Source of the DNA: Rhodanobacteraceae bacterium
GTDB taxonomy: Bacteria > Pseudomonadota > Gammaproteobacteria > Xanthomonadales > Rhodanobacteraceae
DNA: 10,422 nt
Assembly: GCA_025928735.1 (NCBI GenBank)
Contig: JAICIW010000044.1
Coordinates: 1-10,422, forward strand
Direction: 5' to 3'
The translations under genes and the position numbers were made by a program. This document shows positions 1 to 6,486 of this stretch, piece after piece. Position 1 is the stretch's first letter. Each line of letters begins with the position of its first letter. The notes below the pieces were generated by a model. It was given only the letters and a program-made list of their open reading frames with translations. It did not search any database and was not told the origin of the DNA.

Positions 1-843
1 CTCGTGATCGCGACCGACAGCTTCACCCGCGAACTGGGCGCCAAGCTGGGCATCGCCGGCTTCCAGATCAATCCGAGTGGGCAGGTAATGTCGACCGGTT
101 CCACTACTGATGACGTGTCCAAGACGAATAACAGCGTTCGCACATGGCAGAATGGCATGCTCAAGGCGCTGGCTACGGGTGGGGACACCACCAGCGTTGC
201 GCCTCCGACGATCGCGTCCGGCCTGAATGTCAACCTGCCCGCGAATACCGCCGGCATCACCTCCAGCAGTATCGCATTCGGCATTCTCGGCAACGACTAT
301 CTGCTCAATCTCGAGCTGAGTGCGGCGCAACAGGAAGGCCGTAGCGAGACCATCTCGCAGCCCAAGGTCGTGACCGCCAACAACCAGGAAGCCTCGATCG
401 TCCAGGGCCAGCAGATCGGTTACCTGACATTCCAGAACTCCGGTGCTGGCGGCGGCCAAGGTACGGCGACGGTGCAATTCAAGAACGCCGCGCTGGAACT
501 CCATGTCACGCCGACGATCACCTCCGACAACCGCGTGTTCATGAAGCTCAAGATCCTCAAGGACGCGGTTAGCCGGCTGGTGCCCAACCCGGGCGGCGGC
601 TTTGTCCCGCAGATCGATCATCGCGAAATCGACACTTCGGTGCTGGTCGGGAACGGCCAAACGGTCGTACTGGGCGGTGTCTACGAGTTCCAGAACGAGC
701 ATGACGTCACCAAGGTGCCGTTCCTCGGCGACATTCCGATCCTCGGGGCGCTGTTCCGCGACAAGGTGGACAAGAACAGCAAGGCGGAACTGCTGGTGTT
801 CATCACGCCGCACATCCTGGGCCAGGAAACCATGGTGCAGTGA
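1..843 (+). CDS. pilQ: Type IV pilus secretin PilQ, C-terminal part (5' truncated by window edge)
   Basis: Outer-membrane secretin through which type IV pili pass. The frame is open from base 1 (L-V-I-A-T-D-S-F), matching the middle of a PilQ 'EARIV.A...F.R.LG' segment, so the GTG at position 4 is probably internal and the true start lies upstream. The visible ~280 residues hold the secretin core: an 'E-x-I-S-Q-P-K-V-V-T' strand, the 'ALELHVTPTIT' block, 'LVGNGQTVVLGGVY', then the hallmark 'KVPFLGDIPILGALF' and the closing 'ELLVFITPHIL'. The spacing and the GDIPILG...LLVFITP ending fit PilQ better than GspD of type II secretion. The gene stops 29 bp before a strong terminator, as expected for the last gene of a pilMNOPQ operon (upstream genes not visible). 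A distant secretin paralogue cannot be fully excluded. Confidence 0.93.
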   Translation, partial: LVIATDSFTRELGAKLGIAGFQINPSGQVMSTGSTTDDVSKTNNSVRTWQNGMLKALATGGDTTSVAPPTIASGLNVNLPANTAGITSSSIAFGILGNDYLLNLELSAAQQEGRSETISQPKVVTANNQEASIVQGQQIGYLTFQNSGAGGGQGTATVQFKNAALELHVTPTITSDNRVFMKLKILKDAVSRLVPNPGGGFVPQIDHREIDTSVLVGNGQTVVLGGVYEFQNEHDVTKVPFLGDIPILGALFRDKVDKNSKAELLVFITPHILGQETMVQ

Positions 844-871
844 GGTTTCCTGCCCGGTGAAGACGCAGCAG

Positions 872-905
872 GAACGGCGCGGGCAACCGCGCCGTTCTTC
901 GTTTC
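872..905 (+). terminator. Intrinsic terminator after pilQ
   Basis: Perfect 11-bp GC-rich stem (arms 872-882 and 887-897, GAACGGCGCGG / CCGCGCCGTTC) closed by a GCAA tetraloop of the stable GNRA class and followed by the T-rich tail TTCGTTTC. It lies 29 bp past the pilQ stop and 60 bp before the next start, so it separates the pilus operon from the MoxR-Bat block. Confidence 0.85.
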
Positions 906-965
906 GGCGCCGCCGTCGGCTGGCTTCGACCAAACTTTCGCGCCCGGCTGTGGTCTACTTGGCGC

Positions 966-2006
966 ATGCAAGCCGACAGCTACCCCACGTCTGACGCCGC
1001 CGCGGCTTCATCTGCCGCACCCGGCAACGCAGGCCCGGATGCCCTGCACGCGCGCTTCGCGGCACTGCGATCTGCGCTGCAAACCGAGGTCATCGGCCAG
1101 CCCGCGCTGGTTGATCGATTGCTGATCGCGCTGCTGGCCGACGGGCATCTGCTGGTCGAGGGCGCACCGGGTCTGGCCAAGACCACCGCGATCAAGGCGC
1201 TGGCCGCCCGCATCGAGGCCGACTTCCATCGCGTGCAATTCACGCCCGATCTGCTGCCGGCTGACCTCACCGGCACTGACGTGTTGCGTCCGCAGACAGG
1301 CGTATTCGAGTTCGAGCCTGGGCCGCTGTTCCACAATCTGGTGCTGGCCGACGAAATCAACCGCGCGCCAGCGAAAGTGCAGTCCGCGTTGCTGGAGGCG
1401 ATGGCCGAGCGCCAAGTCACGATCGGGCGCCGCTCCTGGGCTTTGCCGAAGCTGTTTCTGGTGATGGCGACGCAGAATCCGATCGAGCAGGAGGGCACTT
1501 TCCCGCTGCCCGAAGCGCAACTCGATCGATTCCTGCTGCACGTGCCCGTGCGCTATCCCGCCGCGGGCGCCGAACGCGCGATCCTGCAGCTCGCGCGCCG
1601 CCGTGCACGCGAAGAACTCGTGCCGCACGCACAGCCGGAACGGTTGCTCGGTCAGCAGGACATTGTCGCCGCGCGCGAAGAAGTGCTGGATCTGCACATG
1701 GCCGATGGCCTCGAGGAATACATCGTGCAACTTGTGCTCGCGACGCGCGACCCGCGTCCATGGGCGCCGAAGTTGCGCGAGCGGATCGCGTGGGGCGCCA
1801 GTCCGCGTGCCAGCATTGCGCTGGAGCGCTGCGCACGCGCCGCCGCGTGGCTGGCTGGCCGCGATTACGTGCTGCCGGAGGACATTCAAACGCTCGCGCC
1901 CGACGTGTTGCGCCATCGCGTGCTGCTCGGGTACGAAGCGGAGGCGGAAGGTTTGCGGGTCGATGACGTGGTGCAGCAGTTGCTGGAGCGGGTGCCGCTG
2001 CCTTAG
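966..2006 (+). CDS. MoxR-family AAA+ ATPase
   Basis: MoxR-type AAA+ ATPase, 346 aa, a usual family length with a ~35-residue Ala-rich N-terminal extension. These cytoplasmic hexameric ATPases remodel or activate VWA-domain partners. Visible motifs: Walker A GAPGLAKTT (residues 66-74); Walker B LVLADE with D129-E130, followed by INRAPAKVQSALLEAM; sensor 1 in MATQNP (N171); PEAQLDRF with the probable arginine finger R188; sensor 2 GASPRA (R281). All catalytic residues look intact. ATG 966 is the only plausible start before the conserved core, but no Shine-Dalgarno is visible; the upstream bases are GTGGTCTACTTGGCGC. A possible -10 (TCTACT, 954-959) would put the transcript start almost on the ATG. 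The gene leads a cluster of DUF58, DUF4381, two VWA proteins and BatD, the classic MoxR partners, separated from the next by a 175-bp gap. Confidence 0.95.
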   Translation: MQADSYPTSDAAAASSAAPGNAGPDALHARFAALRSALQTEVIGQPALVDRLLIALLADGHLLVEGAPGLAKTTAIKALAARIEADFHRVQFTPDLLPADLTGTDVLRPQTGVFEFEPGPLFHNLVLADEINRAPAKVQSALLEAMAERQVTIGRRSWALPKLFLVMATQNPIEQEGTFPLPEAQLDRFLLHVPVRYPAAGAERAILQLARRRAREELVPHAQPERLLGQQDIVAAREEVLDLHMADGLEEYIVQLVLATRDPRPWAPKLRERIAWGASPRASIALERCARAAAWLAGRDYVLPEDIQTLAPDVLRHRVLLGYEAEAEGLRVDDVVQQLLERVPLP

Positions 2007-2181
2007 GCATGCGATCGTCCGTGATCGCTGCATCCAGGTTGGTGCCGTGAGCGGAACGGTCTTGGGTTCGCGGACACCCGAACGGTCACCCATGGCCTGA
2101 CTTTTCACAACAGCCGCTTCGTCACTGACGCTTTGGGACAGGCTGTGATCATTGGTCGCGATGATATTCGCTCGATCCCTC
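2007..2181 (+). other. Intergenic leader between moxR and the DUF58 gene, with a possible 17-codon ORF
   Basis: The only sizeable gap inside the block. It holds a small inverted repeat right after the moxR stop (GCGATC 2011-2016 / GATCGC 2023-2028; 6-bp stem with no T-run, so not a convincing terminator). It also holds a GTG-started 17-codon frame at 2047-2100 with AGGT (2036-2039) seven bases ahead of the GTG, and a weak promoter-like pair CTGACG (2125-2130) / GATCAT (2147-2152) with a 16-bp spacer. The gap may carry an internal promoter or a leader, but none of this is proven by the sequence. Nothing in the 17-residue product resembles a family I know. Confidence 0.3.
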
Positions 2182-3114
2182 ATGCCCGCAGAAAAAAATT
2201 CCACCGACGGCATCACCCGCGTCGACCTCGCGGAGTTGCTCGCCCTGCGCGCACGCGCAGGCAAGCCGGGCAGTGCGCGTACGCATGCACGAACGCCATT
2301 GGCCGGCGGCCATGTCTCGGCGCTGCGCGGGCGAGGGATGGACTATGCCGAGTCGCGCGTCTATCAGGCGGGCGACGACGCCCGCAACATCGACTGGCGG
2401 CGCACGGCGCGCAGCGGCAAATGGCACACCAAGTTGTTCGAAGCCGAGCGTGAGCGCAGCCTGCTATTGCTCATCGACACCCACGCGACGATGCGTTTCG
2501 GCACGCGTGTGCGCTACAAGTCCGTGGCGGCGGCGCGTGCGGCGGCATGGCTGGCGTGGACCTGCGTGCGGGGCGGTGATCGCGTCGGTGCGCTGGCTTT
2601 CGGCGCGGTGCGCGATGCGGCCGATCCCCATGCTGGTGCACGCGGCGCATTGAACACGCTGGGCGCATTGGCACGCTGGGATGCAGCCGCCAGCGCCGGC
2701 GCTGACGCCGCCGAACCACTCTCCGCCGCGATCGCACGGGCGCAGCGGTTGATCGCAGCGGGCAACCGTGTCTGGGTGCTGTCGGACGGTTGGTGTACGG
2801 ATCCGAATGCGACCGCGGCCTTGGTACGCTTGGCCCGACACGCCGAAGTCCGCGTGGTGATCATGGTCGATGCGCTGGAACGCGAACCCGCGCCCAAGGG
2901 CGCCTACGTGTTCGAGACTACGGCGGATCGGCGGGTCGTCGATCTCGTCGGCGCCGAAGCGCGCGCCGGATTCCGTGACGAACTCGCCAGGGGCTGGCGT
3001 GGTCTTGCCTCGGCGTGCGATACCGCGGGCGTGGCATGGACGACGTTGTCGACGGACGACGAACCCGACTTGGCGCTGGCGCCGTTCCTGCGCCGGCGGA
3101 GCGCACGCGCATGA
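2182..3114 (+). CDS. DUF58 domain-containing protein (MoxR partner, VWA-like fold)
   Basis: DUF58 protein, 310 aa from this start. The family signature is clear at residues ~50-90: G-R-G-M-D-Y-A-E-S-R-V-Y-Q-A-G-D-D-A-R-N-I-D-W, then R-T-A-R-S-G-K and F-E-A-E-R-E-R. A VWA-like Rossmann portion follows from 'LLLLIDTHATM'. Its MIDAS position reads D99-T-H-A-T instead of DxSxS, so classical metal binding is doubtful; such drift is common in DUF58 proteins. The protein has no signal peptide or obvious membrane helix and is probably cytosolic or peripherally membrane-bound, working with MoxR (inference from the family). ATG 2182 gives MPAEKNSTDG directly before the conserved 'RVDLAELLALR' helix. 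ATG 2161 and TTG 2154-region starts upstream are possible and none has a good ribosome site. The stop overlaps the next start (ATGA, 3111-3114). Confidence 0.9.
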   Translation: MPAEKNSTDGITRVDLAELLALRARAGKPGSARTHARTPLAGGHVSALRGRGMDYAESRVYQAGDDARNIDWRRTARSGKWHTKLFEAERERSLLLLIDTHATMRFGTRVRYKSVAAARAAAWLAWTCVRGGDRVGALAFGAVRDAADPHAGARGALNTLGALARWDAAASAGADAAEPLSAAIARAQRLIAAGNRVWVLSDGWCTDPNATAALVRLARHAEVRVVIMVDALEREPAPKGAYVFETTADRRVVDLVGAEARAGFRDELARGWRGLASACDTAGVAWTTLSTDDEPDLALAPFLRRRSARA

Positions 3115-3623
3115 GTGACAGCGGTCCCGTGCTGCGCGACATCCATCTGCCGTCGGCGGGGTGGTGGCCGCTGGCGCCGGGTTGGTGGTTGCTGCTGTTG
3201 GTCGTCATCGCGCTGGCCGTCGGCGTGGCGTGGTGGTGGCGCCAGCGCGCACGCCGGCGCCCGCTGCAATCGATCCTGCGGGAAATCGATGCGATCGAGG
3301 CCGCGCACGCGAGCGATCGCGACGATGCGCGCGCGGCCGAGGAAGCGTCGCGCGTCTTGCGACGCGTGGCCCGCCGCATCGATCCGGCCGCGGCCGCGCA
3401 GAGTGGCGCCACATGGCGTGCATTCGTGCATCGTTACGCCCCCGATGCCGCGACAAGGCAGGCACTCGATACCTTGATGGACATGCGTTTTCGTGCATTT
3501 CCCACCCTGGAAGTGCCGGCGCTGACGACGGCATTGCGGGCCTGGTGTCGCACCGCATTGCGCGCGCCCCGTGCGCGCCGTTTTCGAAAACCTGCCGTCA
3601 TGCGGAACGCCGCAACGCCATGA
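3111..3623 (+). CDS. DUF4381 domain-containing single-pass membrane protein
   Basis: Small membrane protein of 170 aa matching the DUF4381 pattern: a short 'L-R-D-I-H-L-P' N-terminal motif, a Trp-rich stretch (W18 W19, W25 W26), one hydrophobic helix at about residues 25-43, an Arg-rich stop-transfer (RQRARRR), then a charged helical cytoplasmic domain containing 'GATWRAFVHRYAP'. Its molecular role is unknown; DUF4381 genes almost always sit between DUF58 and VWA genes of MoxR clusters, as here. ATG 3111 overlaps the DUF58 stop by four bases (ATGA), with GGCGGAG about ten bases upstream. The frame is open further upstream, to 3015, but that part lies inside the DUF58 gene and lacks the family's N-terminal motif at its start. 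The stop overlaps the next start in the same way. Confidence 0.88.
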   Translation: MSDSGPVLRDIHLPSAGWWPLAPGWWLLLLVVIALAVGVAWWWRQRARRRPLQSILREIDAIEAAHASDRDDARAAEEASRVLRRVARRIDPAAAAQSGATWRAFVHRYAPDAATRQALDTLMDMRFRAFPTLEVPALTTALRAWCRTALRAPRARRFRKPAVMRNAATP

Positions 3624-4600
3624 GCTTTGCATGGCCATGGATGTTCGCATTGTTGCCGCTGCCGTGGCTGGTGTGGAAGTTCATGCCGTCGGCCGCGCCG
3701 GGCGCCGCCCTGCGCCTGCCGCAGCACATCGCGCTTGCACGCTCCCCGGCCGCGAAGGGTTCGCTGCGCTGGCGCGTCATGGTCGCGGCGTTGGCATGGT
3801 TGTCACTGGTGTGCGCCGCGGCGCGTCCGCAGCAGCCGGCGCCGCCGCAGGCGCTGGCCCATACCGGCCGCGCGATGATGCTGGCGGTCGATTGTTCCGG
3901 CAGCATGGCGATCGAGGACATGCGCTTCGGCAATCTCGCGGTCAGCCGGTTTGCGGCGGTCAAGGCCATCGCGCAGCGGTTCGTCGAGAAGCGCTCCGGC
4001 GACGACGTGGGCTTGATCCTGTTCGGCACCCAAGCGTACCTGCTGACGCCGATGACCTTCGATGTCGACGCGGTTGCGACGCAAATGGCGGGCGCGGCCA
4101 TCGGACTCGCGGGGCGCGAAACTGCGATCGGCGACGCGATCGTGCTGGCTGTGAAACATCTCGACGCCCTGCCGGTGCGGGCGCGGGTGCTGGTGTTGCT
4201 CACCGACGGCGTCAACACCGCCGGCAAGGTCGCGCCGCTGGATGCCGCGAAGCTCGCGAAAGCGGCGGGGGTGCGCATCTACACGATCGGTGTCGGTTCC
4301 GATGCGCAGACGCTCAACGTGTTCGGCATGCAATTGCCGGCGCCCGACGACGAGCTGGACGTGCAGGCATTGACGCGGATCGCGCGTGAAACCGGCGGAC
4401 GATTCTTCCGCGCGGCCGATGGCGGGCAGCTTTCCGCCGCGTACCGCGCCATCGACGCGCTGGAACCCCTGGCGCGCGGGGAGTCGCTGCTGCGCCCGGA
4501 TCACGAATGGTATCCGTGGCCGCTGGCTTTTGCGCTGCTGCTGGGTTGCACGTTGTTGCCGTGGCGCACTTTGGTGTCGCGCAGGACCGTCGCGGCATGA
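3620..4600 (+). CDS. VWA domain-containing membrane protein, BatA-like
   Basis: BatA-type von Willebrand factor A protein, 326 aa, near the usual ~330. Order: hydrophobic N-terminal segment with the 'F-A-W-P-W-M-F-A-L-L-P-L-P' entry typical of BatA/BatB (residues 3-22), a second hydrophobic helix (~52-70), the VWA domain (~85-280), and a C-terminal helix (~293-315, 'WYPWPLAFALLLG'). The MIDAS is intact: D91-C-S93-G-S95 (DxSxS), T168 in 'GRETAIGDAI', and T195-D196-G in 'LVLLTDGVNTAG', so this member should bind a divalent ion. The VWA domain should face one side of the inner membrane, held by its flanking helices, and is a likely target of the MoxR ATPase (family inference). ATG 3620 and the 3' end both overlap the neighbouring genes by ATGA, so translation is probably coupled. 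Confidence 0.92.
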   Translation: MSFAWPWMFALLPLPWLVWKFMPSAAPGAALRLPQHIALARSPAAKGSLRWRVMVAALAWLSLVCAAARPQQPAPPQALAHTGRAMMLAVDCSGSMAIEDMRFGNLAVSRFAAVKAIAQRFVEKRSGDDVGLILFGTQAYLLTPMTFDVDAVATQMAGAAIGLAGRETAIGDAIVLAVKHLDALPVRARVLVLLTDGVNTAGKVAPLDAAKLAKAAGVRIYTIGVGSDAQTLNVFGMQLPAPDDELDVQALTRIARETGGRFFRAADGGQLSAAYRAIDALEPLARGESLLRPDHEWYPWPLAFALLLGCTLLPWRTLVSRRTVAA

Positions 4601-6486
4601 ACGCGTTCGACATCTCACTGCACTTTTTGCGGCCATGGTGGTGGCTGGCACTGGCGCCGCTGCCGGCGGTCCTCTGGATGCTGGCACGCAGTGGTGGCCG
4701 CGCGGCGCTCGCGCGGTTGGCCGACGCCGCGTTGTTGCCGCATTTGATCCGCGGCGGCGGCACGCGCAAGCGCAGCGCATTGATCCTGGTTGCGCTGGCA
4801 TGGTCGCTGGCGGTAGCAGCGCTGTCCGGGCCGGCGTGGCAGAAAGTCGAGGTGCCGCTGTACGTGAACGGCGCGGCGCGCGTGATCGCACTGTCGTTGT
4901 CCGACCACATGCTTGCGGAGGACTTGAAGCCCGATCGCATGACCCGGGCGCGCTACGCGGTGCGCGATCTGCTGAACGCCGCGGGCGATGCGCGCACGGC
5001 ACTGGTCGCGTATGCCGGCGCGGCATTCACGGTCGCGCCGCTGACCGACGACAAGCACACCGTCATGAACCTGCTGCGCGTGCTGCAGCCGGATGTGATG
5101 CCGGTGCCCGGCAACGATGCGGCCAGCGGCATCAGGCGCAGCGTCGAACTGCTCGGGCAATCACATGCCGACGGTGGTGAGATCGTGTTGATCACCGACA
5201 CGGCCGATGACGCCGCGGTCGCAGCGGCGCGCACAGCACACGCACAGGGTATCCGCGTGGACGTGCTCGGAATCGGCACCCCGCAAGGCGCGCCAGTACC
5301 CCGGCAGGGCGGTGGCTTCGCGAATGGTGCGCATGGGCCCTTGATGGCGCGCCGCGACGACACCGCCTTGCGCGCGGTCGCGAAGGCGGGCGGCGGACAC
5401 TACGTTGTCTTGCAAGCCGATGGCGGCGGCACGGCGGCGCTGGCTGCGCCCCGGGCGGAAACCGGCCATGCGACCCACGGTGAACGTGCACAATTGTGGC
5501 GCGATGGTGGCGTATGGTTGCTGCCCGTGCTGTTGGTGTTCGCCGCGTTCGCATTCCGGCGCGGCTGGCTGATGCTGCTTGCGGTGGTCCTGTTGCCCCT
5601 CGGCGCGCCGCCTGCACACGCGGCGACTCTGGAATCGCTGTTCGCCAATCGCGATCAACGTGCGCTGCATGCGCTGCAGAACGGCGACGCGGCGCAGGCA
5701 CGGGGACTGGCCGCCACGCCCGCGATGAAAGGCGCGGCGGATTATCGCGCCGGCGATTTTGCCGAAGCAGCAAAGGCGTTCGCCCAAGGCGATGATGCGC
5801 GTTCGCGTTACAACCTTGGCAATGCGCTCGTCAAAGAGGGCGAGTACGAGAAGGCCATCGCGGCCTACAAGGAAGCCCTGCAGCGCGACCCGGAATTCGC
5901 GGACGCCCGCGCGAATCGGGATGCGGTCGAGGACTGGCTGAAGCGGCATGCGAAGCCCAAACCGCAGCAAGGGCAGGGTGGCAAGGGCACGAACGACAAC
6001 CAACAGAATCTGGAATCGTCTTCCCAGCATTCAGGCTCGACGTCACAGGCTGGCAAGGGTCAGAGCCCCTCGCAATCCGGTGCGCAACAGCAGCCCTCGT
6101 CATCCGCGAATTCCGCGCCGTCCAATAACGGTCAGGCGGGTGCTTCGCCCGGTCAGAACGCGCAGCAGCAAGGCGGCGAGCAGGATGCCGCGTCGTCCGG
6201 CAACGACGGTGCCTCGGCCAGTGAGGATGCGAGCCAGCGCGAACAGATACGGCACGCTTCGCAAGCCTTGTCACGTGAACTGCAGCGTGCCGAGGGAAAC
6301 ACCAAGGGCACCAGCGGTACCTTCGCGTTGGGTCAGGACGACTCGAATCAGGACGATCGCTTCAATGCCGAGCAACGCGCAATGCTGCACGCAGTGCCCG
6401 ATGATCCCGGCGCGTTGTTGCGGCGCAAGTTCCGGCTGGAGTGGGAGCAGCGCAACGGCCAACAACAGGAGGACCGCGAGCCATGA
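4597..6486 (+). CDS. VWA-TPR fusion protein, BatB/BatC-like, with degenerate MIDAS
   Basis: 629-aa protein joining a BatB-like VWA half to a BatC-like TPR half. Order: N-terminal hydrophobic segments (~12-30 and ~60-78); VWA domain ~93-290; two hydrophobic stretches (~306-345), the second ending 'APPAHA|ATLESL', which looks like a former signal-peptide cleavage site; the family motif 'R-D-Q-R-A-L-H-A-L-Q'; TPR repeats ~377-436 (best unit starts R404-Y-N-L-G-N-A-L); a Gln/Ser/Asn/Gly-rich linker ~445-560; and the conserved tail 'VPDDPGALLRRKFRLEW'. The first MIDAS motif reads S100-L-S102-D-H104 where DxSxS is expected, although 'A-E-D-L-K-P-D-R' right after it and T200-D201 are conserved. Metal binding is therefore doubtful and the domain may act as a structural partner of BatA. 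Both ends overlap neighbours by ATGA; AGGA lies ten bases before the start. Confidence 0.9.
   Translation: MNAFDISLHFLRPWWWLALAPLPAVLWMLARSGGRAALARLADAALLPHLIRGGGTRKRSALILVALAWSLAVAALSGPAWQKVEVPLYVNGAARVIALSLSDHMLAEDLKPDRMTRARYAVRDLLNAAGDARTALVAYAGAAFTVAPLTDDKHTVMNLLRVLQPDVMPVPGNDAASGIRRSVELLGQSHADGGEIVLITDTADDAAVAAARTAHAQGIRVDVLGIGTPQGAPVPRQGGGFANGAHGPLMARRDDTALRAVAKAGGGHYVVLQADGGGTAALAAPRAETGHATHGERAQLWRDGGVWLLPVLLVFAAFAFRRGWLMLLAVVLLPLGAPPAHAATLESLFANRDQRALHALQNGDAAQARGLAATPAMKGAADYRAGDFAEAAKAFAQGDDARSRYNLGNALVKEGEYEKAIAAYKEALQRDPEFADARANRDAVEDWLKRHAKPKPQQGQGGKGTNDNQQNLESSSQHSGSTSQAGKGQSPSQSGAQQQPSSSANSAPSNNGQAGASPGQNAQQQGGEQDAASSGNDGASASEDASQREQIRHASQALSRELQRAEGNTKGTSGTFALGQDDSNQDDRFNAEQRAMLHAVPDDPGALLRRKFRLEWEQRNGQQQEDREP
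6467..6472 (+). promoter_or_regulatory. Shine-Dalgarno site of the batD-like gene
   Basis: A full AGGAGG inside the end of the upstream VWA-TPR gene, ten bases before ATG 6483. It fixes the batD start there (or at the adjacent ATG 6486) rather than at the upstream in-frame ATG 6441. It is the strongest ribosome site in the block. Confidence 0.75.

Noticed and set aside
1008..2264. 418-codon open frame on the - strand opposite moxR
   Set aside because: Low-complexity Arg/Gln-rich translation, antisense to a complete MoxR ATPase with all catalytic motifs.
3161..3619. Upstream extension of the BatA-like gene to 3161
   Set aside because: It overlaps the DUF4381 gene and gives no family-like sequence; ATG 3620 starts the typical BatA hydrophobic segment and matches the ATGA overlap pattern.
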